This document shows, piece after piece, positions 11,207 through 22,222 of a stretch of DNA of 64,000 nucleotides. The DNA is taken from contig CATIUR010000003.1 of the NCBI GenBank assembly GCA_949592205.1, positions 81,434,501 to 81,498,500 on the forward strand, read 5' to 3'. The DNA is from Helichrysum umbraculigerum (lineage: Eukaryota; Streptophyta; Magnoliopsida; Asterales; Asteraceae). A program made the position numbers and the translations under genes. Within the stretch, counting starts at the first letter, position 1; every line of letters starts with the position of its first letter. The notes under the pieces are model-generated. The model was not told the DNA's origin. It made no database searches and saw nothing but the letters and a program-made list of their open reading frames with translations.

Positions 11207-14200
11207 TTAACTCGAAGTTGGCGTGTGCGTGGAGTCTGAAAATAGATGTGGATATTTGAGTCGCATCTGGTCTTCTCGTTCCCAAGTGAATTCCGGACCA
11301 CGCCGCGAATTCCACCGAACCTTGACTATAGGGATACGACTTTGCTTAAGCTGTTTGACCTCACGGTCCATGATCTCCACTGGTGTTTCGACAAAATGAA
11401 GTTTGTCGTCGATTTGAATTTCCTCGAGCGGGATAATGAGTGTCTCGTCGGACAAGCATTTCTTCAGGTTAGAAATGTGAAATGTGGGATGTACGCTACT
11501 GAGCTCTGGAGGTAGCTGCAATCGATATGCGACTGGACCAATCCTTTCAAGGATCTCAAAAGGTCCGATGTATCTAGGGTTTAACTTTCCACGTTTGCCA
11601 AAACGGATGACACCTTTCCAAGGTGATACTTTGAGCAATACTCGATCCCCAACCTGGAACTCGAGATGCTTGCGTCTCACGTCAGCATAACTCTTCTGAC
11701 GATCACGTGCAGCCTTCAGCCGTTGTTGGATACCAACGATCTTCTCGGTGGTTTCATGAATGATTTCAGGACCAGTGAGTTGACTGTCTCCAACTTCGGT
11801 CCAACAAATAGGTGATCGACACTTACGACCGTACAGTGCCTCGAACGGTGCAACTCCAATGCTGGTATGATAGCTGTTGTTGTATGAGAATTCACACAAT
11901 GGCAAATGATGCTCCCAATTTGCACCGAAATCAATTACGCAGGCGCGTAACATATCTTCCAGTGTTTGAATAGTCCTTTCACTTTGGCCATCGGTTTGTG
12001 GATGATAGGCTGTACTCATGTCTAAACGAGTACCCAATGACTTTTGCAATGATTGCCAAAAGTTAGATGTGAATCGACTGTCTCTATCAGAGATAATTGA
12101 GATTGGAACGCCGTGCCTTGTTACGATCTCCTTCAAATAGATTCGCGTGAGACGTTCCATTTTGTCGGTTTCCTTCATGGCAAGGAAGTGAGCAGATTTG
12201 GTTAAACGATCAACTATTACCCATATAGTATCGCAACCACTTGATGTTTTCGGGAGTTTAGTGATGAAATCCATAGAAATTTGCTCCCATTTCCATTCTG
12301 GAATGTCCGGTTGTTGAAGTAAGCCGGTGGGCTTCTGATATTCGACTTTAACTTTTGAACATGTGAGGCACTTGCTGACATACGTGGCAATCTCTGCTTT
12401 CATGTTTGGCCACCAGTATGATCCCTTGATGCCATGATACATCTTGTCAGATCCAGGATGTATAGAATATTTGGACTTGTGAGCTTCATCCATCACAAAG
12501 TCTCGAAGATTCCCAAACTTGGGTAACCAGATTCGGTTTGCGAAGTATTTGACCCCATTGGGTTTGGTTTCCAATTGATTCTCCATATTTCGCAAGGCCT
12601 CTTCCTTGATGTTTTCTGGTTTCAATGCTTCGAGTTGAGCAGTGAGAATTTGAATGATTAAATCATTATGGATGGTTATGCTAAGGGCTCGGACTCGAAG
12701 TGGTTTTGTGCGCTCTTTGCGACTTAGGGCATCGGCAACTACATTAGCCTTCCCTGGATGATACTTGATTTCACAATCATAGTCGGTGAGTAACTCGACC
12801 CAGCGACGTTGCCTCATATTTAGATCCTTCTGATCGAATATATGCTGGAGGCTTTTGTGATCGGTGAAGATGGTACATTTTGTGCCATACAGATAGTGTC
12901 TCCAGATCTTGAGAGCGAACACTACGGCTCCTAATTCGAGATCATGAGTTGTGTAGTTCTTCTCGTGAACTTTGAGTTGTCGGGAGGCGTAGGCAATAAC
13001 CTTGTCTCGTTGCATCAACACGCAACCAAGACCTTGGTGTGAGGCATCGCAGTATACCACGAAGTCTTCATTGCCTTCGGGTAATGATAGAATTGGTGCA
13101 CTGCAAAGCTTTTGCTTCAATAGCTGAAATGCTGACTCTTGTTTATCAGTCCAATCGAACTTCTTTTCCTTCTGAGTCAGTATTGTGAGAGGTTGAGCTA
13201 TTTTGGAGAAATTCTCAATGAAACGCCGATAATAACCTGCCAGTCCTAAGAATTGGCGTACTTCGGTCGGCGTCGTCGGCGCTTGCCAGCACTTGATAGC
13301 CTCAATCTTTGATGGATCTACGTGAATTCCTTGACTATCAATCACATGACCAAGGAATTGAACGGTTTGCATCCAGAACTCACACTTGGAGAATTTAGCA
13401 TATAACTCTTCGTGTCTAAGAAGTTCTAGAATAACTTTGAGATGTTGTGCGTGTTCTTGCTCATTGCGCGAGTAAATGAGAATATCATCGATGAAGACAA
13501 TGACAAACTTGTCAAGATATGGTTTGCACACTCGGTTCATAAGATCCATGAATACTGCCGGTGCGTTAGTCAAACCAAAGGCCATAACCTGAAACTCGTA
13601 ATGACCATAGCGAGTTCGGAAGGCAGTCTTTGGGATGTCGATGTCACGAACTCGTAACTGATGATAACCTGATCTTAGATCTATCTTCGAATAGATACTT
13701 GACCCCTGAAGTTGGTCGAATAGGTCATCAATTCGAGGTAGTGGATAACGATTCTTGACGGTCAATTTGTTCAACTCTCTGTAGTCGATACACATCCTGA
13801 ATGAACCGTCCTTCTTTTTCACAAACAGGACCGGAGCTCCCCATGGTGAAGAACTCGGTCTAATGAATCCCTTTTCCAGGAGTTCCTGCAACTGAGTAGA
13901 CAACTCCTGAAGTTCTGAAGGGGCTAAACGATATGGTGCTCGTGCAACAGGTGCTGCCCCCGGCACGAGATCGATCGAGAACTCAACTTGTCTCGGTGGT
14001 GGAAGGCCAGGTAAGTCTTCGGGAAAGACTTCTGGATAATCTCTAACAATGGGCACATCCTCAAGTCGTTTCTCTTCCGACTTTTTCTCCAAGACATGTG
14101 CAAGGATCGCCTGGTACCCTTTCCTAAGGTACTTGCGAGTTTTCATGCAGGATATGATATTCAGTCTTGTCCTACCGGTCTCCCCTTGTATGATTAGAGT

Positions 14201-15628
14201 ACTACCGGTGACAAGAGGTATACGGACGATTTTGTCATAGCAGATAATTTCAGCTCGGTGCTTGGATAACCAATCCATTCCAATAATGACGTCGAAACTT
14301 CCAATCTCAACGGGTATAAGGTCAATAGAGAAGATTTCATCAGATAGATTTAAAGTGCAATTTAATATTACACTGTCAGTCTCAATTAACTTGCCATTAG
14401 CTAATTCTACAATGTACTTAGCATCTAAGGCAATAGGGGCAATGTTAAGTAATTTACTAAACTCATCAGATATGAAGCTCCTATCAGCACCAGAATCAAA
14501 TAGAACAGAAGCAGTAAGATTGTTGAGAAGAAACGTACCCGAGACCACATTTGGGTCTTGACGGGCCTCTCCTGAGTTCAGAACGAAAGCTCTTCCCTTC
14601 GCAGTGTTGTTACCCTTGTTCTTCAGCTTTGGGCACTCATTCCTAAAGTGTCCAGTATCTCCACACTCATAGCAGGATTTTGGTTGGCTGGTGGTGTTGG
14701 TGTTGACGGTAGTAGACCTACAGTCTTTGGTCAAATGTCCATACCTTTGACATTTTCCACAAGGTGTGCTGCAAGGACCATCATGATGACGGTGGCACTT
14801 TGAACAGTAGGGCTTATTTCCAGTGTAGCCCTTGTTGGAACCAGAACCAGTGTTGGTGGTCTTATCAGACTCAGACCTCTTTGATGATGATTGGTTTCGA
14901 GTGGTGTTCCCAGACCACTTTCTCTTGTTGTTATTACCAGATGATGGAGCAGATGTCTCACGGCTGACAACCATAGCCATGAGTTCATGGGCAATTCCGA
15001 TAGCTCTATCAAGGGTGGTTGGTTGAGCTGAGGCGACATTCCCCTGGATATTCTCCGGAAGTCCGCGGATGTACTTCTTGATACTTTTCCCTTCCGTATC
15101 AACCAAGCCTGGGCACAACAGAGCAAATTGCTGGAACTTGGTGGTGTACCCAGCAATATCGTTCCCTTGTACCTCCAGATGCCAGAACTCGACTTCCAGT
15201 CGGTGTAGTTCTTCCTCGCGACAGTACTTCTCCCTTAGCTTTTTCTTCAATTCAGGCCAAGGAAGTCGGTTTGCGATCTCGACGCCGATAGAGTTTGCGT
15301 GGGTGTTCCACCACGTTAGTGCACCTTCTTGAAAGGTGTAAGCAGCAAACTTGACCTTACTATCTTCAGCACAGTTACAGAGACTGAAGACAGATTCCAT
15401 TCTTTCAATCCATCGGATTAAGCCAATAGCACCTTCCGTGCCCTTAAAGTAGAGTGGCTTGCAGCTGAGAAAATCCTTGTAGGAACAAGGTTTGATAACA
15501 GGAGTAGAAGTAGCATTGATTGTCTCTGCATTCCTTAAAGCTTCTTGAGCAGCCATGGCTTCGGCTACAGCTCGGGTAACCGCAGCATTGAGTTCAGCTT
15601 GACTGAAACCAGTCTTCTTTGGCGGCAT
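11207..15628 (-). CDS. gag-pol: Chromovirus gag-pol polyprotein, Tekay/Del type, full length
   Basis: A single 1473-aa ORF. In order: gag with the FxGTEGAIGLIRWIE motif (about residues 63-80); basic linker; CCHC zinc knuckle CYECGDTGHFRNEC (about 318); aspartic protease with DSGA (about 380); reverse transcriptase with FIDDILIYS (about 711); RNase H with YCDASH (about 856); integrase with an HHCC zinc finger (about 1055-1090) and D, D, E acidic residues (about 1120, 1180, 1215) in MDFITKLP, ISDRDSRF and GQSERTIQ; and a C-terminal chromodomain (about 1410-1462, ending near YPHLF). Domain order RT-RH-INT and the chromodomain place it in the chromoviruses. All key motifs are present without stop or shift, so it could supply proteins to itself and to the gag-only relatives nearby. 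The start fits: an acceptor-like CAG lies four bases upstream of the ATG. Confidence 0.96.
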   Translation of the reverse strand: MPPKKTGFSQAELNAAVTRAVAEAMAAQEALRNAETINATSTPVIKPCSYKDFLSCKPLYFKGTEGAIGLIRWIERMESVFSLCNCAEDSKVKFAAYTFQEGALTWWNTHANSIGVEIANRLPWPELKKKLREKYCREEELHRLEVEFWHLEVQGNDIAGYTTKFQQFALLCPGLVDTEGKSIKKYIRGLPENIQGNVASAQPTTLDRAIGIAHELMAMVVSRETSAPSSGNNNKRKWSGNTTRNQSSSKRSESDKTTNTGSGSNKGYTGNKPYCSKCHRHHDGPCSTPCGKCQRYGHLTKDCRSTTVNTNTTSQPKSCYECGDTGHFRNECPKLKNKGNNTAKGRAFVLNSGEARQDPNVVSGTFLLNNLTASVLFDSGADRSFISDEFSKLLNIAPIALDAKYIVELANGKLIETDSVILNCTLNLSDEIFSIDLIPVEIGSFDVIIGMDWLSKHRAEIICYDKIVRIPLVTGSTLIIQGETGRTRLNIISCMKTRKYLRKGYQAILAHVLEKKSEEKRLEDVPIVRDYPEVFPEDLPGLPPPRQVEFSIDLVPGAAPVARAPYRLAPSELQELSTQLQELLEKGFIRPSSSPWGAPVLFVKKKDGSFRMCIDYRELNKLTVKNRYPLPRIDDLFDQLQGSSIYSKIDLRSGYHQLRVRDIDIPKTAFRTRYGHYEFQVMAFGLTNAPAVFMDLMNRVCKPYLDKFVIVFIDDILIYSRNEQEHAQHLKVILELLRHEELYAKFSKCEFWMQTVQFLGHVIDSQGIHVDPSKIEAIKCWQAPTTPTEVRQFLGLAGYYRRFIENFSKIAQPLTILTQKEKKFDWTDKQESAFQLLKQKLCSAPILSLPEGNEDFVVYCDASHQGLGCVLMQRDKVIAYASRQLKVHEKNYTTHDLELGAVVFALKIWRHYLYGTKCTIFTDHKSLQHIFDQKDLNMRQRRWVELLTDYDCEIKYHPGKANVVADALSRKERTKPLRVRALSITIHNDLIIQILTAQLEALKPENIKEEALRNMENQLETKPNGVKYFANRIWLPKFGNLRDFVMDEAHKSKYSIHPGSDKMYHGIKGSYWWPNMKAEIATYVSKCLTCSKVKVEYQKPTGLLQQPDIPEWKWEQISMDFITKLPKTSSGCDTIWVIVDRLTKSAHFLAMKETDKMERLTRIYLKEIVTRHGVPISIISDRDSRFTSNFWQSLQKSLGTRLDMSTAYHPQTDGQSERTIQTLEDMLRACVIDFGANWEHHLPLCEFSYNNSYHTSIGVAPFEALYGRKCRSPICWTEVGDSQLTGPEIIHETTEKIVGIQQRLKAARDRQKSYADVRRKHLEFQVGDRVLLKVSPWKGVIRFGKRGKLNPRYIGPFEILERIGPVAYRLQLPPELSSVHPTFHISNLKKCLSDETLIIPLEEIQIDDKLHFVETPVEIMDREVKQLKQSRIPIVKVRWNSRRGPEFTWEREDQMRLKYPHLFSDSTHTPTSS

Positions 15629-16418
15629 GATTCTGACAAAAGCAAAGAGAGTGGATGAGTTGTTTGCACCAAAACATGATACATCACATATGCATATATA
15701 TATTTATGGGGTAATATACAATTACACAAGTGATAATCACATTTGACAAACAACAGAGTTGCATACTAGATGCGAGTTTGCGAGTAGGTGGGATATGGTT
15801 TTACGTATGGAGCCTATAGTCCTTCAAACAATAAGTTCCATTTGTGATTCTAAGAAAATAGAATGATGGAGGAAATATAAAATGATATATTCCTCGCGAA
15901 TATGTGATTGTACAGCGGAATTGTGTTGTGAGATGTTATGTGTGTATAAAAGAATAGACGATAGTACTTCATACGCATCGTCTTTGGTATTGAAGATGTT
16001 AACGAGTGTATTATCGTGTGTGATATATATATATATTCGATATATATAATAGCTTAGAAGATAATACGCGAGTGGCCTTAATCATATATCTTCAATATAT
16101 AATAGCCTATAAGGTAGCACATAAATGAGGCCTATGTATGTATATACGCCTATATCACATAATAGCCTAATGTGTGTCTCACACTAATCAAGTATTAGTC
16201 ACGGTTTCTCTCGTGGTCAGAGTCAACTATCGCATTCCTATTCAACATAACCCCTTTCAGCTTTCACATCGTATTCATTTAATTGTACATAGTTAGCTAA
16301 GCTATGTTAAATTAAACTCATATGGTGCAATCACTGAACCAGTTATATCTAATAAGGAATACTGCCTAACGGTCATAGTCTAGGCCCACTAAATGCAACC
16401 TAGTTCACTATAACCTTA

Positions 16419-16431
16419 GGCTCTGATACCA
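16419..16431 (-). other. Primer-binding site, tRNA-iMet (chromovirus)
   Basis: Minus strand TGGTATCAGAGCC, three bases inside the 5' LTR, complementary to the 3' end of plant initiator tRNA-Met. Confidence 0.93.
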
Positions 16432-16434
16432 ATC

Positions 16435-19201
16435 TGTCGCACCCCCAAATTATGATGCGGAAGCGGGTCGGTTCGGGGCGCGACTAATCAATATACAAAG
16501 CACACAAGATTACATAATGAACGACCACTACATGCGTCGTTTACAAATACATTGATATTATAAAAGTTTTACACTGTTATAACATAGTTTACAAAAGCTC
16601 CTGAGTTCGATTGATAGAGATTCTATGGCATAACTAAATTATACAAAATATAGTAATGCATGACAATCTCTTGATGTCTGAATGTGACTCGAGCTAATGG
16701 GCATCTTGAGTGGCAGACCTACTGCTGCTGATCACCTGTGATACATGCTAAAATGGGTCAGCGAAAACGCTGGTGAGCTCACAGGTTTGTATGTCAACAC
16801 ATATTTGTATGAACCGCAAGATTTAATGATAATTGAATTTAAAATGCAATTAAGCAAAATAAAAGTTATACAGCCATGAGCACATAGTCTGAGCTTAACT
16901 CGAGATGTCAGGTCCACATTTAAGGTATCCTGAGCGAGGTGCCTCCTACGAGTGCCTAATCAACACTCGTCTACACAAATATTAATACATCCGTTTGACA
17001 GGTTAGTGCGTGCTAACCCGGATGAGGCTGGTCAGACCTATATGATACCATATACTAATATTCACGCTACTACGTATTCCCAAACTATGCTGATGGAGGG
17101 CTTTAAAATGATTAGTGAAAATAACTCATGTAGTATTTGATTTGATGGTACTTGCGTTCATATTGTAAAACAAAACAGAGCAATGAAATCACACCCCTAG
17201 GTAAAAGCATTTAAAAAGGGGCTATGAGACTCACCTGAGCCTAATGAATTGTTAGCAAACAATTAGGATGATTCACAATGATTTGATGTCGTTACAACGA
17301 CTGAACCTGCAGGGCGTCTTAGACGCGCAAGGTTTTGATAAATGATTAGATTCTTGAAACCTGTCGGGCGTATTAAACGCGCAAGGTTTAATTGATTAGA
17401 TGACTCTACGGACCATCTATGCTAGTTATCCCATTAACTAGTTATGACCAAGTACTTTGGTTAATGATTATGTTTGAGTTTGTGAAACTGTTTACGGCCC
17501 ATTGGTGATTGATTGAAATAATAATTCTTCAATTATTATTACTACTTTCATTTGTTGTGAACTTATAAAAGCATATTTGAAGTGTTTAAATGTTGTATCG
17601 TATAAGTATGAAATATGTCGCAATGTCAGACACTTAGTGTAAACCTTTAGTTTTAAGTTTATGGAAAAACGTGGGTCCGAAAACTAAGATATGCCATTTT
17701 CGACCCCTAGATGACTCCGGATGGCCTAAAACTGGCTAGGCTAAGGTACTTAGCCTTGACCATTCGGTTGTTTTTAAATGACCATGCGAATTTGAACCCA
17801 ATCCGTTACAATAAATTTTTCATCGAGAAGCTACCCTGTTTAACTTGTTAAATCGTCGACATTTTCGAAAATTTACTTGTTCTGTTTTAGCTAAAATTTG
17901 CAGGGCTAGTTTATTGATCCGTTGGATCATGAAATATAACGGGGGAATCCGCCGTATTCATTTGAATACGCCGTATTGGTGGCTTTTGTGGGGAATACGC
18001 CGTATTCCCTTAAATACGACCGTATTCATGAAAAATAGAGGGAATACGCCGTATTCCCTTGAATACGCCGTATTCCCTTGAATACGCCGTATTCCCTTGA
18101 ATACGCCGTATTCCGAGGAGGCGCAGGTAGTTCATGATTTCTGGGCGGGAATACGCCGTATTCCCTTGAATACGCCGTATTCATGTGGTCTGGGCAGGAA
18201 TACGCCGTATTCCCTTGAATACGCCGTATTCCGAGGGCCGATTCAAGTCTGTAGTTTCAAAATCATACCCAAACCAAATCTAATCCGCAATTTAACTAGC
18301 AATCATCAATCCTAACATCAATACATGGTAGTATATGCTATTTAAATACGAAATTACAAAGTTTAAATCAACGATTTCTTACCAAAATTTTGATGAACGG
18401 ATGATGATGATAATGGTGATGAAGATGATGATGGTGAGGATGATCCAAAGATGATGATGATGATAATCTAGTTGTAGTTGTTGTTTGATAATTTGAAAGA
18501 AATGAGAGAAAGAGATTGAGAGAATGAAGAAGAAAATGAAATGAAAACAAAGGGTGGGTTTAGTTTGTTCATCCGGCTCCAATTATTGGAGTCGGTTGGG
18601 CTCCCATTCGTGGTACAAAATACCCGTGTTTTTGTACCCGATCGAAAAGTAGTAAAATGTTTTAATTCGATAAATTCCTATAATTGATATCGTACGTATT
18701 TTAATCGAAGTATTTTAATAAAAATACTTTTAATGAGATATAAAAATATATCTTTGCTTTATCTTTCTGAGACGGACACGATTTAATTGATTTCGTCGCG
18801 TTTGAGTAAAAGGTATAAAACGAAATATGTTTTGTTTTATCTAATGTAAATAATAATTAATATCTCCGATAATAATACATTATTTATATGTTTTGTTGCG
18901 AATGTTTTACATTAGTACGATACGAATACTTTATATATTATCAAAATAATATATAATAAATATGTAGATATTAAATAATCATTCGGTATTACTTAATATT
19001 TGATTTTCACCAATGCCGTAATAATGAATCGGAAATTTGGCCGATTTGAAAATGAACGATTAAATCTAATCGAGTACTGATATATATATATTCATCAATA
19101 TATATTTTGATACATACAATTAGTCTAATACATAGCACTAACTACATGTATTACATAATGATTAGGAACTAATTTATAGTCCTAATTTGACGGGTGTCAC
19201 A
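16435..19201 (-). repeat. 5' LTR of the chromovirus
   Basis: 2767 bases, the near-identical partner of 8386-11172, followed by target copy ATATA. It lacks one array unit and one T near 17840 relative to the other LTR. Confidence 0.93.
17945..18231. repeat. Palindrome array GAATACGCCGTATTC in the 5' LTR
   Basis: Same array as in the other LTR, one 19-base unit shorter. It starts about 150 nt downstream (minus strand) of the donor at 18382, inside the predicted leader intron. Confidence 0.93.
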
Positions 19202-19206
19202 ATATA

Positions 19207-19979
19207 CTAATAGGCAATCTATATGAAGATTTCTGAATTTTAAGAAATAATATAAAATAACTTGTATATTATTTTATGGTACATAATATGATGTATGACA
19301 TAAAAGTCTTAAATCTTAGATTTATCATGCGATAAATTTATATCTTTATACTTATATGAAAACATTTGGGGTATACTAATTGTTTCCTCTGTTATACGTA
19401 AGTACAGACCTGGTCTCTCATTAGTATTCTTAAATAAAGCAAAAAGAAGGAAAAATCTTTCAAAATAAATTTGTATAAATAAAAATCAAACTATCTCGCT
19501 TTGTTGTACGGCTGTACAGACCTGTCACCGCTGGTTTGATTAAAAATTAAAATTGCTTTACCTGAATCAAGTTATGTCGCTCTATTGCATGTCAATGCAG
19601 ACCTGTCACCAATGTCTTGATTCTTAAAAATATATTTTATATATTTATTTGGAATATAAAAGAAAATTGCATGATTAAGTTTAAGAGTATATCATATATG
19701 GAAATCATAGGTAATATACATACTAATAATAAAAAGTATATTCAGAAATATGAATATAGATTGTTTAAAGTGGACAAATATATTAGTAATCATTCATGAG
19801 TTATATATTACATAAATAATAATAATTTTATTTGTACATTATAGTTATCCATGTTAATTAAATTGTTTAAAATTTTAATTTATGAAACAGGTTTTTAGTA
19901 TGGGTAATTTGATTGTTAAATATTAGTTTGATGCTTATATAATTTTATTCAGTAATCTACTTAAGGACAAGCAGAACTT
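19207..19979 (+). other. 3' non-coding part of the inner element with three hairpin-like repeats
   Basis: Non-coding. Three related motifs occur at about 19391-19412, 19501-19528 and 19581-19610. Each has a small inverted repeat (for example GTAC-GGCT-GTAC, GCAT-GTCA-ATGC) followed by CAGACCTG(G/TC). The stem sequence varies while the pairing and the CAGACCTG tail are kept in the second and third, which suggests RNA structure. No coding sequence seen. Confidence 0.5.
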
Positions 19980-19994
19980 AAGTGTGGGGATATT
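19980..19994 (+). other. Polypurine tract of the inner Athila-like element
   Basis: AAGTGTGGGGATATT directly before the right LTR, preceded by GGACAAGCA, a pairing also found before the right LTR of the outer element (28171-28194). Confidence 0.8.
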
Positions 19995-21452
19995 TGATAA
20001 ACATCAAATATATGTTATAATTTATATTATTTATCCCTATATTTATATACATTTTAGTGCATTTCTATGGTTTTAGATACTTAATTTGTTAATATTTGCA
20101 GAAATGTATTTTAATTAAAGAAAGAAGAAAAAGGAACGAAAACAAGACCAGAACTGAAAAAAAAGAAGCATTTGAAGATATGAAGCCTTAAACTATGAAG
20201 AATTGAAGACTAAAGAGATAATATTGAAGAATTGGGCCGAGAAAACAAGTTAAAATCGTTGAAGAAGAAAACAAGTCCAAATTGAAGCCCGAGCCCGAAA
20301 TTGGAAGATTCTGGAATTTCAATCCAACCGGCGGTTGGATGTCTCAACCGACGGTTGGCATTAGGGTTTCATAAGGCGGTGGACAGCGTGGCATAACTTG
20401 GAAGGAAAAAAACTCCAACCGGCGGTTGGAGTACCCAACCGGCGGTTGGGAGGTCGGCCAACAAAACTATAAATAGAGGCCTAGTTTAGGTTTAACCATA
20501 TACGATTCAAGAATACTAAATACGATTTGTAAGGTTAAAGGTCGACTTTAGGTGCGATTTTGGAGGCTAAGGAGCTAGGGTTTGAAGGTTTTTAACCCTA
20601 GGAAAAGCTGGTTCAACAATTGGTTAGGTTTCTTTATCCTTGTAATTCACTGATCTTTTGGGTTATTTTAGGATATTGTTTATTTGATTTAATTGTTAAT
20701 TAGTTTTTCATTATAAATGTTTGAATGAATGATTAATTGAATATATTATATGAATTATATGTTTATGTTGAAACTATATTATTGAAAGCTTATTATACAA
20801 AAATTGTCTGTCTTATATTAATGTTGATAAAAGTTAACTGATTTATATAGATAGCTTTACTGACCTTGTGAGTTTTATGAATTAATTAATGATTATCAAT
20901 TATTAATGTTAAGTAACACTGTAATTCAACCTGACCTTGGAATTGTATTAATAAGATGCTGATAGATCTTAATGGAATAGAAATACAGTGCATGACCTTT
21001 GTGATTTTTTACCTTAGCAATTCACCAATAGTAATAGCCAACAATGCAAATAGACATAAGTTAATATAATAAGTTTAATTAATAATAGTTTAAATAGTTA
21101 TAATCTTCTATCCACTTGAGTATTCTAAGTTGTATATGAAACTTGTCTATTAGAATTTGTATCAATTATAAATATGTTCGCTCGGAACTAAAACGTCCCC
21201 CTTATCCTATATATTATTTGTAAATTGGATCCTTATTTGTATATTATTGTAATTAATTGTAAATAGTTGTAATTAGGAATAGAATAATTAGTTATAGAAT
21301 AAAATCACGTTCACTATGTTCGATATCCGGACTTACTTAAATAGCTATATTATACGAACGGGTTAATCTTGCCTGAATTGTGTGATAGTATTTATTTAGT
21401 ATTTCCTTATTTAAAACTTGTTATTATAATTGTCTATACTTAGCACACATCA
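19995..21452 (+). repeat. 3' LTR of the inner Athila-like element
   Basis: 1458 bases, TG...CA, followed by target copy GTATT. Palindromes at 20324-20338, 20345-20358, 20415-20429 and 20435-20449; TATA box at 20468-20475. A segment between two GCATGACCTTTG direct repeats present in the 5' LTR (about 4575-4625) is lost here, a typical slippage or recombination deletion. Confidence 0.92.
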
Positions 21453-22222
21453 GTATTCTCCACCGTCTTCCGAATCAAAAGGAGGAAGGTATCTTCACAC
21501 ACTATCGAGAGCAAGTGCTAAAGCTTAAATCAGAAATAGACCTACTAATGGACATATTCGCCTGCACCGATTATCAACCAGTTTCTCAACCCTTGATTAA
21601 TCATTTTGTTGCGGCCATGATTTATGAGCTTGAGTTCTGGATCAGTCATGATCCCGCTATATCTCTCATCGTTTCTGATAAAATTCCATTCTTCGTTGAC
21701 CCAGCCACCTACATGATCTATAAGTTGTTAGAAATATTCCCTGGAGCTACTGACGATAACATAGAAGCTGCATTCTTTGCTGAAAGAAAGAACATCAACA
21801 TCTCACTCACTTTGTTATTCATTCAGACCAAATTCCCTTTTACCATTCCTCAGAAATCTTTGATCAAGGACATCGCGCAACTAGTTCACATCACTACTGG
21901 AGACCCTGATTCAAAGAAAGAACTGGAATTTCAACAAACCCTAGGAATGCTTCTTCACGACTTAAACCATATAGATAATGGATCATGAAACGGAATTTCA
22001 AGCCTTAAGAAAGTTAGGAAAGAATTTAACAGGTTTATTGACAGTCTTCTAGATTTAGGCAAAAAGGAACGTAGGTTTCTAAGCGAATATGAACGATTCT
22101 CGTTACATCCTGCAAACCTATTTGACTTCGTCATTAATATTCTCACTTGTGACTTTATTCCTCGCTACACTTTCCCTAAGCCAAGAGCACCACAACCATT
22201 GCTTTTTGGCAAGTCAAAATAA
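21453..22222 (+). pseudogene. First ORF of the outermost element, 3' part (unknown protein)
   Basis: Continuation of the ORF that starts at 2893. With one copy of the GTATT duplication removed, the shifted frame before the insertion (about 3535-3586) reads straight into this segment, confirming that the inner element landed in coding sequence. The frame is open to TGA 21986-21988, then continues in the same frame for 77 codons (basic, FLSEYERF, CDFIPRY) to TAA 22220-22222, so that TGA is probably a later mutation. No known domain. The FF...PF...TTGDP...EL stretch (about 21780-21960) resembles the inner element's ORF. Confidence 0.6.

Larger units (their letters stand above)
15633..18382 (-). 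other. Predicted 5' leader intron of the chromovirus
   Basis: On the minus strand a CT-rich leader in the 5' LTR ends TTTTG|GTAAGAAATC (donor GT at 18382-18381). The acceptor is TTTGCTTTTGTCAG (AG at 15634-15633), four bases before the gag-pol ATG. Splicing would remove the palindrome array, the rest of the LTR, many upstream ATGs and the primer site, leaving a short-leader mRNA for translation. Unspliced RNA would serve as genome. Inference from splice consensus only; no transcript data. Confidence 0.45.
8386..19201 (-). mobile_element. Complete Tekay/Del-type chromovirus (Ty3/gypsy), apparently intact and very young
   Basis: On the minus strand: 5' LTR 19201-16435, tRNA-iMet primer site, one uninterrupted gag-pol ORF (15628-11207), purine tract, 3' LTR 11172-8386. 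The ends on the element's own strand are TGTGACACCC...GGGTGCGACA, and the target duplication ATATA is perfect (8381-8385 and 19202-19206). The two LTRs differ by 20 bases in length, explained by one 19-base array unit and one T. I noticed no substitutions in the parts compared by eye. Together with the open ORF this points to a very recent, potentially mobile insertion. Confidence 0.95.
3587..21452 (+). mobile_element. Inner Athila-like LTR element, non-autonomous, inserted into the outer element's first ORF
   Basis: LTRs 3587-5080 and 19995-21452 start TGATAA and end CACACATCA. The target duplication GTATT is perfect (3582-3586 and 21453-21457). The primer site matches tRNA-Asp with one mismatch. 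The right end has GGACAAGCA followed by a purine tract, as in the outer element, so the two are relatives. Its internal sequence holds one broken ORF (5501 to about 6860) of unknown function and long AT-rich non-coding stretches, but no pol domains. It is itself split at 8386-19201 by a chromovirus. The LTRs differ by scattered substitutions plus one roughly 38-base deletion between short direct repeats in the right LTR, so this insertion is older than the chromovirus inside it. Confidence 0.88.

Noticed and set aside
14731..15156. 141-aa ORF on the minus strand overlapping gag
   Set aside because: Shadow frame of the gag region; the gag-pol frame carries all recognised motifs.
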